This document shows positions 34,525 to 43,368 of a stretch of DNA of 64,000 nucleotides, piece after piece (positions within the stretch are counted from its first letter, which is position 1; every line of letters starts with the position of its first letter). The notes beneath the pieces are model-generated. The model was not told the DNA's origin. It did not search any database and saw nothing but the letters and a program-made list of their open reading frames with translations. Position numbers and translations under genes: made by a program. The DNA is taken from assembly GCA_045586505.1 (NCBI GenBank), contig JAZNAL010000026.1, positions 1-64,000 of the forward strand, in the 5' to 3' direction. This DNA comes from Flemingiibacterium sp045586505. GTDB taxonomy: Bacteria > Bacillota > Clostridia > Oscillospirales > CAG-272.

Positions 34525-35880
34525 TTAGTATGCAATACCCTGAGCCTTCATTGCATCTGCAACCTTAAGGAAGCCTGCGATGTTGGCACCTGCAACCAGG
34601 TCGCCTTCCATGCCATATTCCTTAGCCGCCTTAACGGAGCTGTCGTAGATGTTCTTCATGATCTGCTTCAGCTTAGCGTCAACCTCTTCAGCGGTCCAGC
34701 TGTAGCGCATGGAGTTCTGGCTCATTTCGAGACCGGAAACTGCAACGCCGCCGGCGTTAACTGCCTTGGAAGGAGCAACGATCACGCCGTTTGCCTTGAG
34801 ATATGCTACAGCCTCATTGGTGGTAGGCATATTTGCAACTTCAACATAGTACTTAAGGCCGTTTGCAACCATAGCCTTTGCATCGTCGAGCTGAACCTCG
34901 TTCTGAGTTGCGCAAGGCATGATAACATCAACCTTCTCGCCCCAAGGCTTCTTGCCTGCGAAGAAGGGAACGCCGAACTTGTCTGCGTAGTCCTGAACCT
35001 TGTTGCGGCAGGATGCACGCATTTCAAGCATATATGCGATCTTTTCGGGGGTGTTTACGCCGTCCTTGTCGTAGATGTAGCCGTCAGGACCGGAGATGGT
35101 AACTACCTTACCGCCGAGCTCGGTGATCTTCTGAACGGTACCCCAAGCAACGTTACCGAAGCCGGATACTGCGAAGGTCTTGCCCTTAACCTCCTCGCCG
35201 TAGGTAGCGAGCATATTCTCAACATAGTAAACCGCGCCGAAACCGGTAGCCTCGGGACGGATGAGAGAGCCGCCGTAGGAGAAGCCCTTACCGGTGAGAA
35301 CGCCGGTGAACTCGTTGCGAAGTCTCTTGTACTGACCGAAGAGGTAACCAACCTCACGTGCGCCAACGCCGATGTCACCTGCGGGAACGTCGGTATCTGC
35401 GCCGATGTGCTTAGCGAGCTCGGTCATGAAGCTCTGGCAGAAACGCATAACCTCGCCGTCGGACTTGCCTGTGGGATCGAAGTCAGCACCGCCCTTACCG
35501 CCGCCCATAGGAAGACCGGGGAGGGAGTTCTTGAAGGTCTGCTCAAAACCGAGGAACTTCATGATGGAAGCGTTAACGGTGGGATGGAAACGAAGACCGC
35601 CCTTGTAAGGACCGATTGCGGAGTTGAACTGTACGCGGTAGCCGCGGTTAACCTGAACCTTACCGTTGTCATCAACCCAGCTTACTCTGAACTGGATCTG
35701 ACGCTCGGGCTCTACCATACGCTCGAATACGCCTGCCTCGATAAGGTCGGGGCGCTTTTCGGCAACGGGCTCAAGGGATTCGAGAACCTCTTCTACAGTC
35801 TGGTGAAATTCTGTTTCACCGGGATTTCTCTTGCAAACTTTCTCATATACGCTTGCAAGGTAAGCATTCTTCAGTGCCAT
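34525..35880 (-). CDS. gdhA: NADP-type glutamate dehydrogenase
   Basis: A 451-aa hexameric-type glutamate dehydrogenase for ammonia assimilation, 2-oxoglutarate + NH4+ + NADPH to glutamate. The substrate-binding segments YKGGLRFHP and LPMGGGKGGADFDP and the Rossmann motif VSGFGNVAWG are intact. The length and sequence fit the NADP(H)-preferring bacterial type (GdhA); cofactor is inferred by similarity. The ATG at 35880 (MALKNAYL) follows SD gaggta. It is monocistronic, with promoter-like elements upstream and a strong terminator. Confidence 0.96.
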   Translation of the reverse strand: MALKNAYLASVYEKVCKRNPGETEFHQTVEEVLESLEPVAEKRPDLIEAGVFERMVEPERQIQFRVSWVDDNGKVQVNRGYRVQFNSAIGPYKGGLRFHPTVNASIMKFLGFEQTFKNSLPGLPMGGGKGGADFDPTGKSDGEVMRFCQSFMTELAKHIGADTDVPAGDIGVGAREVGYLFGQYKRLRNEFTGVLTGKGFSYGGSLIRPEATGFGAVYYVENMLATYGEEVKGKTFAVSGFGNVAWGTVQKITELGGKVVTISGPDGYIYDKDGVNTPEKIAYMLEMRASCRNKVQDYADKFGVPFFAGKKPWGEKVDVIMPCATQNEVQLDDAKAMVANGLKYYVEVANMPTTNEAVAYLKANGVIVAPSKAVNAGGVAVSGLEMSQNSMRYSWTAEEVDAKLKQIMKNIYDSSVKAAKEYGMEGDLVAGANIAGFLKVADAMKAQGIAY

Positions 35881-35940
35881 GATACATACCTCATTTGTTA
35901 TTAATTTCACGCATATTAACGTGTTAAATTATACCTTACC

Positions 35941-35969
35941 ATTATACTACATTTTTCGGGCTTTTGCAA
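35941..35969 (-). promoter_or_regulatory. Promoter of gdhA
   Basis: Minus strand: TTGCAA, 17 bases, TATAAT. A second TATAAT lies about 12 bases downstream, and a CACG/CGTG inverted repeat lies between the promoter and the gene, where a regulator could bind. Confidence 0.65.
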
Positions 35970-36113
35970 TATCTTTCTACAAATATTTGATAAAAAATAT
36001 TGTTAATTTTTTGAAAATATAATATTTTATAGCATATGCACAATCCACGGTTATGATTACGCCGCAAAATAAATATATATTACTAAAAAGCGTAATTTCA
36101 CGGAGGATATAAA

Positions 36114-37658
36114 GTGCAAAAACTGCGGCGTTTTTTATTAAACGGGCTCATAATGAGTGCCACATCCCTGTTCCTGCGGGCGCTTGGAGTGGGCTTCAAC
36201 GCCTTTGTTTCACGAAAACTCGGCGCCGACGGCATGGGCCTGTTTACTCTCATTATGAGTGTATATGGTCTGTCGGTCACCGCGGCGGCGGCAGGTGTTA
36301 ATCTCGCCTCCACCCGTATGTGCGCCGAGGCGCTCGGTCGATGTGATAAGCGCGCACTTCGGGCATCCTTGAAAAAATGCTTCATATACGCCGTCGGATG
36401 CGGACTTGCGGCTTGTACGCTGCTATTATTCGGTGCTGAGTATGTCGCCGCCCAATGGCTGGGGGATGAGCGCTGTACGCAATCGCTTAAGTTGCTTGCA
36501 CTCAGCCTACCGTTTATCTCCGCCTCCAACGTACTCCACGGATATTTCACCGCGGTGAGAAAGGTTTCAAAAAGTGCCGCAACACAAATTTTCGAGCAAA
36601 TTTTCAAGACATTTGTCACCGTGATCGCCCTTCTTTACATAGTCCCCGATGGGATCGAATACGCCTGCATGGCACTGGTGGGCGGCGGAGCACTTGCCGA
36701 GACCGCATCCTTTACAATGGCACTGGTGCTGTATCTTACCGATTGCCGCAATGTCAAAAATACAGGCCTTCCGCGTGAAAAAAGCAGGAAGCTGACCCGC
36801 GAATTACTTGGCATTACTCTTCCCGTTGCCGCGGCGGCATGTCTGCGCTCGGGACTTACCACGATCGAGCATATTCTTATACCGCGCGGACTGCAAAAGA
36901 ATCCCCTCACCGCCAAAACCGCTCTCGCCGCGTACGGCGTGCTCTGCGGCATGGTGATGCCCGTGATAATGTTCCCCACCGCCCTGCTTTACTCCTTCAC
37001 CGCCTTGCTTGTTCCCGAATTTGCCGAATCAGACGCCGCACGCGACACCTCCCGCCTTAAGAGGATGGTCGCGCGCTCGCTTTCACTGACGCTGATATTT
37101 TCACAGGGATGTGCGGCGCTTATGTCAGTTTTTTCGGGTGAGCTTGGTATGCTGATCTATCAAAACTCCGATGCAGGCGAATTTATCCGCATAATGGCAC
37201 CGCTTATCCCCATAATGTACCTTGACCACGCGGTGGATTCCATGCTGAAGGGGCTGGGTGAGCAGCTGTACTGCATGAAGATCAACATTCTCGACGCGGC
37301 GCTCTGTACTTTTCTCGTTTGGTTTCTCTGTCCGCGAATCGGCATCTATGGCTATATTGTGACCTTGTATGCCGCCGAGGTGATGAACGCATCCCTCAGT
37401 CTTTATCGGCTGTATAAGGTCTGCCGATTCAAAGTAAGCGTGCTTGATTTATTTATTAAGCCCGCGCTCTGCGCTGTAGGCACATCGGCAATACTGCGTC
37501 TGTTATGCAGTGCCCTAAATGTGTGTGGATGGGCGGGACTTATCATCGGCGGCGTTTTTGCGTCGGCGGTATATATACTCCTGCTGATGGGCATCGGCGT
37601 GGTATCTCCCGGCGATATCGGACTCGACAGGGCACATCGAATCAAGCAAAAGGCATAG
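36114..37658 (+). CDS. SpoVB/MurJ-like polysaccharide flippase (MOP superfamily)
   Basis: A 514-aa integral membrane protein with about 12-14 hydrophobic segments. Its N-terminus (SATSLFLRALGVGFNAFVSR then KLGADGMGLFTLIMSVYG) is characteristic of the SpoVB/Wzx-type flippases of Firmicutes, which move lipid-linked cell-wall or spore cortex precursors. A GTG start at 36114 is chosen: SD ggagg is 8 bases upstream and no ATG fits. Its stop is only just inside a bidirectional terminator shared with the convergent foldase gene. Confidence 0.87.
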   Translation: MQKLRRFLLNGLIMSATSLFLRALGVGFNAFVSRKLGADGMGLFTLIMSVYGLSVTAAAAGVNLASTRMCAEALGRCDKRALRASLKKCFIYAVGCGLAACTLLLFGAEYVAAQWLGDERCTQSLKLLALSLPFISASNVLHGYFTAVRKVSKSAATQIFEQIFKTFVTVIALLYIVPDGIEYACMALVGGGALAETASFTMALVLYLTDCRNVKNTGLPREKSRKLTRELLGITLPVAAAACLRSGLTTIEHILIPRGLQKNPLTAKTALAAYGVLCGMVMPVIMFPTALLYSFTALLVPEFAESDAARDTSRLKRMVARSLSLTLIFSQGCAALMSVFSGELGMLIYQNSDAGEFIRIMAPLIPIMYLDHAVDSMLKGLGEQLYCMKINILDAALCTFLVWFLCPRIGIYGYIVTLYAAEVMNASLSLYRLYKVCRFKVSVLDLFIKPALCAVGTSAILRLLCSALNVCGWAGLIIGGVFASAVYILLLMGIGVVSPGDIGLDRAHRIKQKA

Positions 37659-37692
37659 AAAAGCGGATGCGCACGCGCATCCGCTTTTCTAT
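37658..37692. terminator. Bidirectional terminator between flippase and foldase-lipoprotein genes
   Basis: A 14-bp perfect stem (37658-37671 with 37676-37689), GC-rich in the middle with A/T runs at its base, loop CACG. It touches the stop codons of both convergent genes. Confidence 0.93.
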
Positions 37693-39053
37693 TATTCCGG
37701 GATGGAATTTATAATCTCATCATTAAAGGTAACGGGATACTTTGCGGAGATCTCACCGAAATAAGCAGCGAACGCTTCAGAGGATACAGAATCCGCCACA
37801 CTTGTCTGCCACGCGGAAAGTCCCTCGCCCATGTAAAGCATCAGATGCCAGCCGTAATCGGTCTCGATCACCTGGGCATCTCCCGCCTTCCGTGCAGGAT
37901 CAAAGCACCAGTCATTAAACTCCGCAACAGTTCTTCCCTCGGCGAGATTTTCGTAGAGTCCGCCGTTATAGTAGGTGCTCTCATCGTCGGAGTATTCAAG
38001 CGCCATAAGCGCAAAATTTTCCGCAGTAGGATCGCCCTCGTACGCTTTTTGCAGCTCCTCCGCCTTGGATTTTGCCGCCTCGGAGCTTCCCCATACCTCC
38101 TCGGAAAGGAGTACATGGCGCACATTTACGGAAGCGGTCTCATCATGATACGGCTCGGATGTGAGCATATACACGGTGTACATGGTCTCTGCAGGATTTG
38201 CCAGAATGAGCGTCTTCTTGGAATCATCTCCAAACGCCCACTCAGACACTTTGTCACCCTCGGTGTAAGATGCACCCACCGTTTCAAGCTTGTCGAGCCT
38301 AGATTTAATATCTTTATCGCTCATATCGGTGTCTTCGGTGACCAGTATCTTTTCGACGATCTTCTTGAATTCATCCTCACTTGCAGATCTGGCTAGCTCA
38401 TCCGCATATTTGATCACCTGCGCCTCGGTGAAGGTCCCCTTGCTGTTTGAGCCTTCTGCGGCATAATAAATCGGGAAGGAGTAAAAATCCACATAGCTGT
38501 GGGCTTTTTCATCGGACTTCAGTACAGCATACATTTCGGACTCGGAGGGGACAAACTCCGCTTCCTTCATAAACTGATACTTATACGCCAGCGCTTCAAG
38601 CAGCTTTGCCTCGTAAATATCGTCGCGGTTGACACCGTCACCGTAAAGTCCCGTGTCGATCTTGTCAACTCGATTTGCCAGCGCTTTCTTCTCCCCATCG
38701 GACAGAGCAACACCGTTTTCGGTGGCGGCTTCGCAGAGCACCAATATGTCCTCCGTCACAAGACGCGCGCCGCCCATGAAATAATCGTACCAGCTCTGAC
38801 CGTCCTCCGCCTCCTGCTCACGCAGGGATTTTTCGGTATCGAGCCCGAAATATTTCACGTAGCTTCCGTAGTAGTTCACAAATGTATTGTATACGTCATG
38901 ATAATAGTAGCTCATCATCGTTCCGGTGACTGTATAATTCTCCGTAGATGCCGCCGTACCCGCACGAAGTGCGGCACCGCCGTCAGAACAACCGCAGGCT
39001 GTACCAAGCACTACCGAACCAAGCAGAATGAGCGAAGCAATTCTTTTTTTCAT
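37692..39053 (-). CDS. PpiC-type foldase lipoprotein
   Basis: A 453-aa lipoprotein paralogue of the membrane foldase at 17.4-18.9 kb. Signal peptide with lipobox GTAC (Cys at about 20), helical region, then a parvulin domain starting NVRHVLLSE and containing FDPARKAGDAQVIETDYG. The two paralogues share the order WFDYF/WYDYF, YGDGINNEDIY/YGDGVNRDDIY and EWAF/DWAF across their length. It probably assists folding of exported proteins outside the membrane (PrsA-like). SD aaggac is upstream of the ATG. Confidence 0.87.
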   Translation of the reverse strand: MKKRIASLILLGSVVLGTACGCSDGGAALRAGTAASTENYTVTGTMMSYYYHDVYNTFVNYYGSYVKYFGLDTEKSLREQEAEDGQSWYDYFMGGARLVTEDILVLCEAATENGVALSDGEKKALANRVDKIDTGLYGDGVNRDDIYEAKLLEALAYKYQFMKEAEFVPSESEMYAVLKSDEKAHSYVDFYSFPIYYAAEGSNSKGTFTEAQVIKYADELARSASEDEFKKIVEKILVTEDTDMSDKDIKSRLDKLETVGASYTEGDKVSEWAFGDDSKKTLILANPAETMYTVYMLTSEPYHDETASVNVRHVLLSEEVWGSSEAAKSKAEELQKAYEGDPTAENFALMALEYSDDESTYYNGGLYENLAEGRTVAEFNDWCFDPARKAGDAQVIETDYGWHLMLYMGEGLSAWQTSVADSVSSEAFAAYFGEISAKYPVTFNDEIINSIPE

Positions 39054-39236
39054 CGTATTTGTCCTTTCGGTTAAACAATAATATAGTAATTATATCACGT
39101 TTACGGTGTTTTTGCAAGGCTTTGCCGAAACTTTTACAATTAGGCGACAAATCATGCACGTCTTCGGAGTGTGCCGCCACGATGTCGGATTCCGCATCAT
39201 AGTACGAATATTTCCAAAAAAATTGTTTCATAAATA

Positions 39237-39265
39237 TAGACAAGCTCACTAAAATGTGGTATAAT
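39237..39265 (+). promoter_or_regulatory. Promoter of the MBL hydrolase/gltX/glnS region
   Basis: TAGACA, 17 bases, TATAAT (39260-39265). A second TATAAT occurs 10 bases later (39275-39280). The genes from 39317 to 46928 are all rightward with short gaps, and this is the only clear promoter before them. Confidence 0.7.
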
Positions 39266-39316
39266 GTAGAGTGGTATAATATTTTGTACACTAAAACTAC
39301 GGTGGTATCTTTAATT

Positions 39317-39952
39317 ATGAAGGTCTTGGTCCTGCCGCTCGGTAGAATGAGCACAAACTGTCTTATAGTATACGATGAAGCCACCCATATCGGCGCGGTG
39401 GTCGATCCCGGAGGCGAGGATTCGTCGGAGAGGATCGTCAACCGCTGTCTGGCGGACGGCATCGAGATAAAATACATTCTCCTGACCCACGCCCATTTCG
39501 ATCATATGCTCTCGCTGGAAGCCCTGCGCGAGATGACGGGCGCGCCTCTGGCATTGCACTGCCATGATGCGGAGTCACTTACCGACCCGAATCTCACTTA
39601 CATGGCTCAGTTTGCCGGGATCAGCACAGGATGCAACCCCGCAGAAATACTGCTCTCCGACGGAGATGTGATCGAGCTTGGAGAGACAAAGCTCACGGTC
39701 ATGCATACCCCCGGTCACACCATGGGATCGGTATGCTATATGACGGACGGTATCATCCTGACGGGCGACACTCTCTTTTCCGGCTCCATCGGCAGATGCG
39801 ATCTGTACGGCGGTGACGACATGACAATGGAGGATTCGCTAAAGCGGCTTGTACGCCTTCCCGGCGACTACAAACTCTACCCCGGTCACGGCTCCACCAC
39901 CACCCTATCCCGTGAGCGCGCAAACAACGTCTATTTAAAACATTTTGTATAA
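39317..39952 (+). CDS. MBL-fold metallohydrolase (glyoxalase II-like)
   Basis: A 211-aa metallo-beta-lactamase-fold hydrolase. The metal ligands are seen as THAHFDH, HTPGHTMGS, GDTLF and PGHGS. The size is that of the short glyoxalase II-like/YcbL group, which hydrolyse thioesters or related compounds; the actual substrate is not known. The ATG at 39317 (MKVLVLPLGRM) matches the family start. It lies 23 bases upstream of gltX. Confidence 0.87.
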   Translation: MKVLVLPLGRMSTNCLIVYDEATHIGAVVDPGGEDSSERIVNRCLADGIEIKYILLTHAHFDHMLSLEALREMTGAPLALHCHDAESLTDPNLTYMAQFAGISTGCNPAEILLSDGDVIELGETKLTVMHTPGHTMGSVCYMTDGIILTGDTLFSGSIGRCDLYGGDDMTMEDSLKRLVRLPGDYKLYPGHGSTTTLSRERANNVYLKHFV

Positions 39953-39975
39953 AGGTTCATGAAAGGAAAATCATA

Positions 39976-41661
39976 ATGGACAACAACTATTTAGCCGATT
40001 TGCTCTTTCCAAATATCAAAACGCTTCCCGAGGATATGGAAGCTCGTTATCCGAGGCGACAGCTCCCCGAGGGAGCTAAGGTAACACGTTTTGCCCCCAG
40101 CCCCACGGGATTTGTACACTTCGGCGGTCTGTTCCCCTCCACCGTCGGCGAAAGACTCGCTCACCAGAGCGGTGGTGTATTCTACCTCCGCATCGAGGAC
40201 ACCGATGCCAAGCGCGAGGTCGAGGGTGCTGCAGAGGGACTTATAAAGACACTCGCCACCTACGGCATCAACTTCGACGAGGGTGCAATACTTGATGAAA
40301 ACGGAAATGTTTCCGATCACGGCATATACGGCCCCTACAAGCAAAGCCAGCGCGGCGAGATATATCAGACCTACGCTAAGCAGCTTATCCGTGAGGGCAA
40401 GGCTTACCCCTGCTTCACCACTGAGGAGGAGCTTGAGGAATTAGCTCAGGTCAACAAGAAGGAAGAGCTCAAAAACACCGATTGGCAGGCAGAGGCAGAA
40501 TCACGCCGCGCCGAGATGCTGGCTCGCCGCAATTTCACCATCAAAGAGGTGGAAGAGCATCTGAGGGCAGGTCACCCCTTCGTGGTTCGCATCCTCGCCG
40601 ACGGTGATCCCGAAAAGAAGACCAAATTTACCGACCTTATCAAGGGCAATATCGAGGTGCCCGAGAATGACGAGGACTTCGTGCTTCTCAAATCAGACGG
40701 AATCCCCACCTACCACTTCGCACACGCTGTGGATGATCATCTAATGGGCACCACCCACGTCATCCGCGGCGAGGAATGGCTTCCCAGTTTAGCTAAGCAC
40801 ATCATGCTGTTCCGCTTCCTCGGCTTCAAGCTGCCGAAGTATATGCACATCGCGCAGATCATGATGCTTGACGAATCGGGAAACAAGAAGAAGCTTTCAA
40901 AGCGCGATATGGGCGCAAACATGGACGACTACACCCGCATGGGCTACTGCCCCGAGGCAGTGTGCGAGTACATCATGACCCTCCTCAACTCCAACTACGA
41001 GGAGTGGCATGCACAGAACGCGGATAAGCCCTATACCGACTTCCCGTTCAACATCAAGAAGATGTCCACCTCCGGCTGTCTCTTTGATTTTGACAAGCTG
41101 AATGACGTATCGAAGAACGTCATCTCCCGCATGGACGCGAAGACGGTAACCGAAAAGGTCACCGAGTGGGCGCTTGCGTTTGATCCGGAGTTCGGGAAAG
41201 CTCTTGCGGCTGATCCCGCATTTACAGAGAAGATCTTCGCCATCGGCAGGGGCGGTAAGAAGCCGAGAAAAGACCTTGCCACATGGGCGGATGCAAAGCC
41301 TTACATGGGCTTCTTCTACGATGAGTTCTACGCTCTCCAGGATACCATCCCCGAGACCTTCGCAAAGGACGACATCAAGGCTACCCTCTCGAAGTTCCTT
41401 GAGACCTACGATGCCGCAAGCGACATGAACGTATGGTTCGACAAGGTTAAGGCAATTGCCGACGAGCTGGGTTACGCTTCCGACATGAAGGCATACAAGG
41501 CTGATCCCACTGCATTCAAGGGCAGCGTTGCCGACATCAGCATGTTCATACGCGTTGCAGTCACCGGCAAGATGAACGCCCCCGATCTGTATACGGTTAT
41601 GCAGATTCTTGGCAAGGACAAGACTGCCGAGAGAATAAACAAAACTATTGCGTCGCTTTAA
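39976..41661 (+). CDS. gltX: Glutamyl-tRNA synthetase
   Basis: Class Ib aminoacyl-tRNA synthetase, 561 aa, longer than the roughly 470-490 aa of many bacterial forms. The HIGH motif is PSPTGFVHFGG and the second signature is KKKLSKRDM. An insert rich in Glu/Lys (LAQVNKKEELKNTDWQAEAE) lies around residues 155-180. An adjacent glnS gene implies that this enzyme need not misacylate tRNA-Gln. SD gaaagg lies upstream. Confidence 0.95.
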   Translation: MDNNYLADLLFPNIKTLPEDMEARYPRRQLPEGAKVTRFAPSPTGFVHFGGLFPSTVGERLAHQSGGVFYLRIEDTDAKREVEGAAEGLIKTLATYGINFDEGAILDENGNVSDHGIYGPYKQSQRGEIYQTYAKQLIREGKAYPCFTTEEELEELAQVNKKEELKNTDWQAEAESRRAEMLARRNFTIKEVEEHLRAGHPFVVRILADGDPEKKTKFTDLIKGNIEVPENDEDFVLLKSDGIPTYHFAHAVDDHLMGTTHVIRGEEWLPSLAKHIMLFRFLGFKLPKYMHIAQIMMLDESGNKKKLSKRDMGANMDDYTRMGYCPEAVCEYIMTLLNSNYEEWHAQNADKPYTDFPFNIKKMSTSGCLFDFDKLNDVSKNVISRMDAKTVTEKVTEWALAFDPEFGKALAADPAFTEKIFAIGRGGKKPRKDLATWADAKPYMGFFYDEFYALQDTIPETFAKDDIKATLSKFLETYDAASDMNVWFDKVKAIADELGYASDMKAYKADPTAFKGSVADISMFIRVAVTGKMNAPDLYTVMQILGKDKTAERINKTIASL

Positions 41662-41688
41662 AATCAAGCAACCGAAAGGAATATAAAA

Positions 41689-43341
41689 ATGGCTATCGAA
41701 GCATCAAACTTTATTGAAGAATTTATAAACGAAGACCTCGCCGAGGGCAAGGTCAACACCGTCCACACACGTTTCCCGCCGGAGCCTAACGGCTACCTGC
41801 ACATCGGTCACTGCAAGGCACTTGCAATCGACTTTGGCACCGCTAAGAAGTACGGTGGTATGTGCAATCTCCGTATGGACGATACCAACCCCGCAAAGGA
41901 AGACACTGAATACGTCGACGCCATCAAGGAGGATATCCACTGGCTGGGCTTTGACTGGGAGGATCGCTTCTTCTACGGCTCCGACTACTTTGACAAGGAC
42001 TACGAGTTTGCAGTTGAGCTTATCAAAAAGGGACTCGCATACGTGTGCGAGCTGACCGCCGATCAGATGGACGAATACCGCGGCGACCTTCAGAACCCCG
42101 CAAAATCCCCCTGGCGTGATCGTCCCATTGAGGAAAGCCTTGATTTGTTCGAGCGCATGAAAAACGGTGAATTCCCGGACGGCAAGTACACCCTGCGCGC
42201 CAAGATCGATCTCGCATCGGGCAACTTTTGGATGCGTGACCCCGTAATCTACAGAATCAAGCATATGCACCATCACCGCCACGGTGACAAGTGGTGCATC
42301 TACCCCACCTACGACTTCGCTCATCCTATCCAGGACGCACTTGAGGGCATCACTCACTCGCTCTGCTCGCTGGAGTTTGAGATCCACCGTCCGCTTTACA
42401 ACTGGGTAATCGAAAACGTCAGCGTTCCGCACAAGCCCCGTCAGATCGAGTTTGCACGTCTCAACATCACAAATACCGTGCTGTCCAAGCGCTTCCTGCG
42501 CGGACTCGTGGAAAGCGGCCAGGTAGACGGCTGGGACGACCCCCGTATGCCCACACTGTGCGGTCTGCGCCGCCGTGGCTATACCGGCGCTTCCATCGTG
42601 GACTTCTGCGGACGCATCGGCGTTGCAAAGGCGGACAGCCTTGTTGACCTCCGCCTGCTTGAGGCCTGCATCCGTGACGAGCTCAACGAGACCGCTCCCC
42701 GCCGTGTTGCGGTACTTGATCCCATCAAGGTCGTGATCGACAACTATCCCGAGGACAAGGTTGAAGAGTTCGAGCTTCCCAATCATCCTCAGCACCCTGA
42801 AATGGGCACTCGAAAGGTCAAGTTCACCCGCGAGCTGTATATCGACGCCGAGGACTTCGCCGAGGTTCCGCCTCCCAAGTTCTTCCGCCTTAAGCCCGAC
42901 GGTGAGGTTCGCCTCATGGGCGCTTATATCATAAGGTGCGGCGAGATCGTAAAGAACGCCGACGGTACCATCAAGGAGATCCACGCTACCGCCGATCTCG
43001 AAACGGGCAACGGCAATCCCGTGGACGGAAGAAAGATCAAGGGCACCATCCACTGGCTGTCCGCTGACAACACTATGGATGCGGAAGTTGTTCTCTACGA
43101 GAATCTTCTTACACTCGAGGACCCGTCCAAGCTCCCCGAGGATAAGCAGTACACCGATTATATCAACCCCAACTCCAAGACCGTCATCAAAACAGCGAAA
43201 TTGGAGCCTTCACTCGGCACCGCAAAGCCGGGCGACAGATTCCAGTTCGTCCGTTGCGGTTACTTCTCCGTTGACACAAAGAATCCCGGTGTATTCAACC
43301 GCGTTGTGACCTTAAAAGACGGCTACAAGCCCGCAAAATAA
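41689..43341 (+). CDS. glnS: Glutaminyl-tRNA synthetase
   Basis: A 550-aa class I synthetase that charges tRNA-Gln directly. The HIGH signature is PEPNGYLHIGH (33-41 region) and the KMSKS-equivalent is VLSKR; the two C-terminal beta-barrels follow. Many Firmicutes lack glnS and use GatCAB, but gut Clostridia often carry it, probably by ancient transfer from proteobacteria. It directly follows gltX (27-base gap). Confidence 0.95.
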   Translation: MAIEASNFIEEFINEDLAEGKVNTVHTRFPPEPNGYLHIGHCKALAIDFGTAKKYGGMCNLRMDDTNPAKEDTEYVDAIKEDIHWLGFDWEDRFFYGSDYFDKDYEFAVELIKKGLAYVCELTADQMDEYRGDLQNPAKSPWRDRPIEESLDLFERMKNGEFPDGKYTLRAKIDLASGNFWMRDPVIYRIKHMHHHRHGDKWCIYPTYDFAHPIQDALEGITHSLCSLEFEIHRPLYNWVIENVSVPHKPRQIEFARLNITNTVLSKRFLRGLVESGQVDGWDDPRMPTLCGLRRRGYTGASIVDFCGRIGVAKADSLVDLRLLEACIRDELNETAPRRVAVLDPIKVVIDNYPEDKVEEFELPNHPQHPEMGTRKVKFTRELYIDAEDFAEVPPPKFFRLKPDGEVRLMGAYIIRCGEIVKNADGTIKEIHATADLETGNGNPVDGRKIKGTIHWLSADNTMDAEVVLYENLLTLEDPSKLPEDKQYTDYINPNSKTVIKTAKLEPSLGTAKPGDRFQFVRCGYFSVDTKNPGVFNRVVTLKDGYKPAK

Positions 43342-43368
43342 ACTCCAAGTATTAAAAGGAGAAAGATA

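Noticed and set aside
41704..43053. Long 449-codon open frame antisense to glnS
   Set aside because: It mirrors the codon structure of glnS, has no SD or family match, and glnS is certain.
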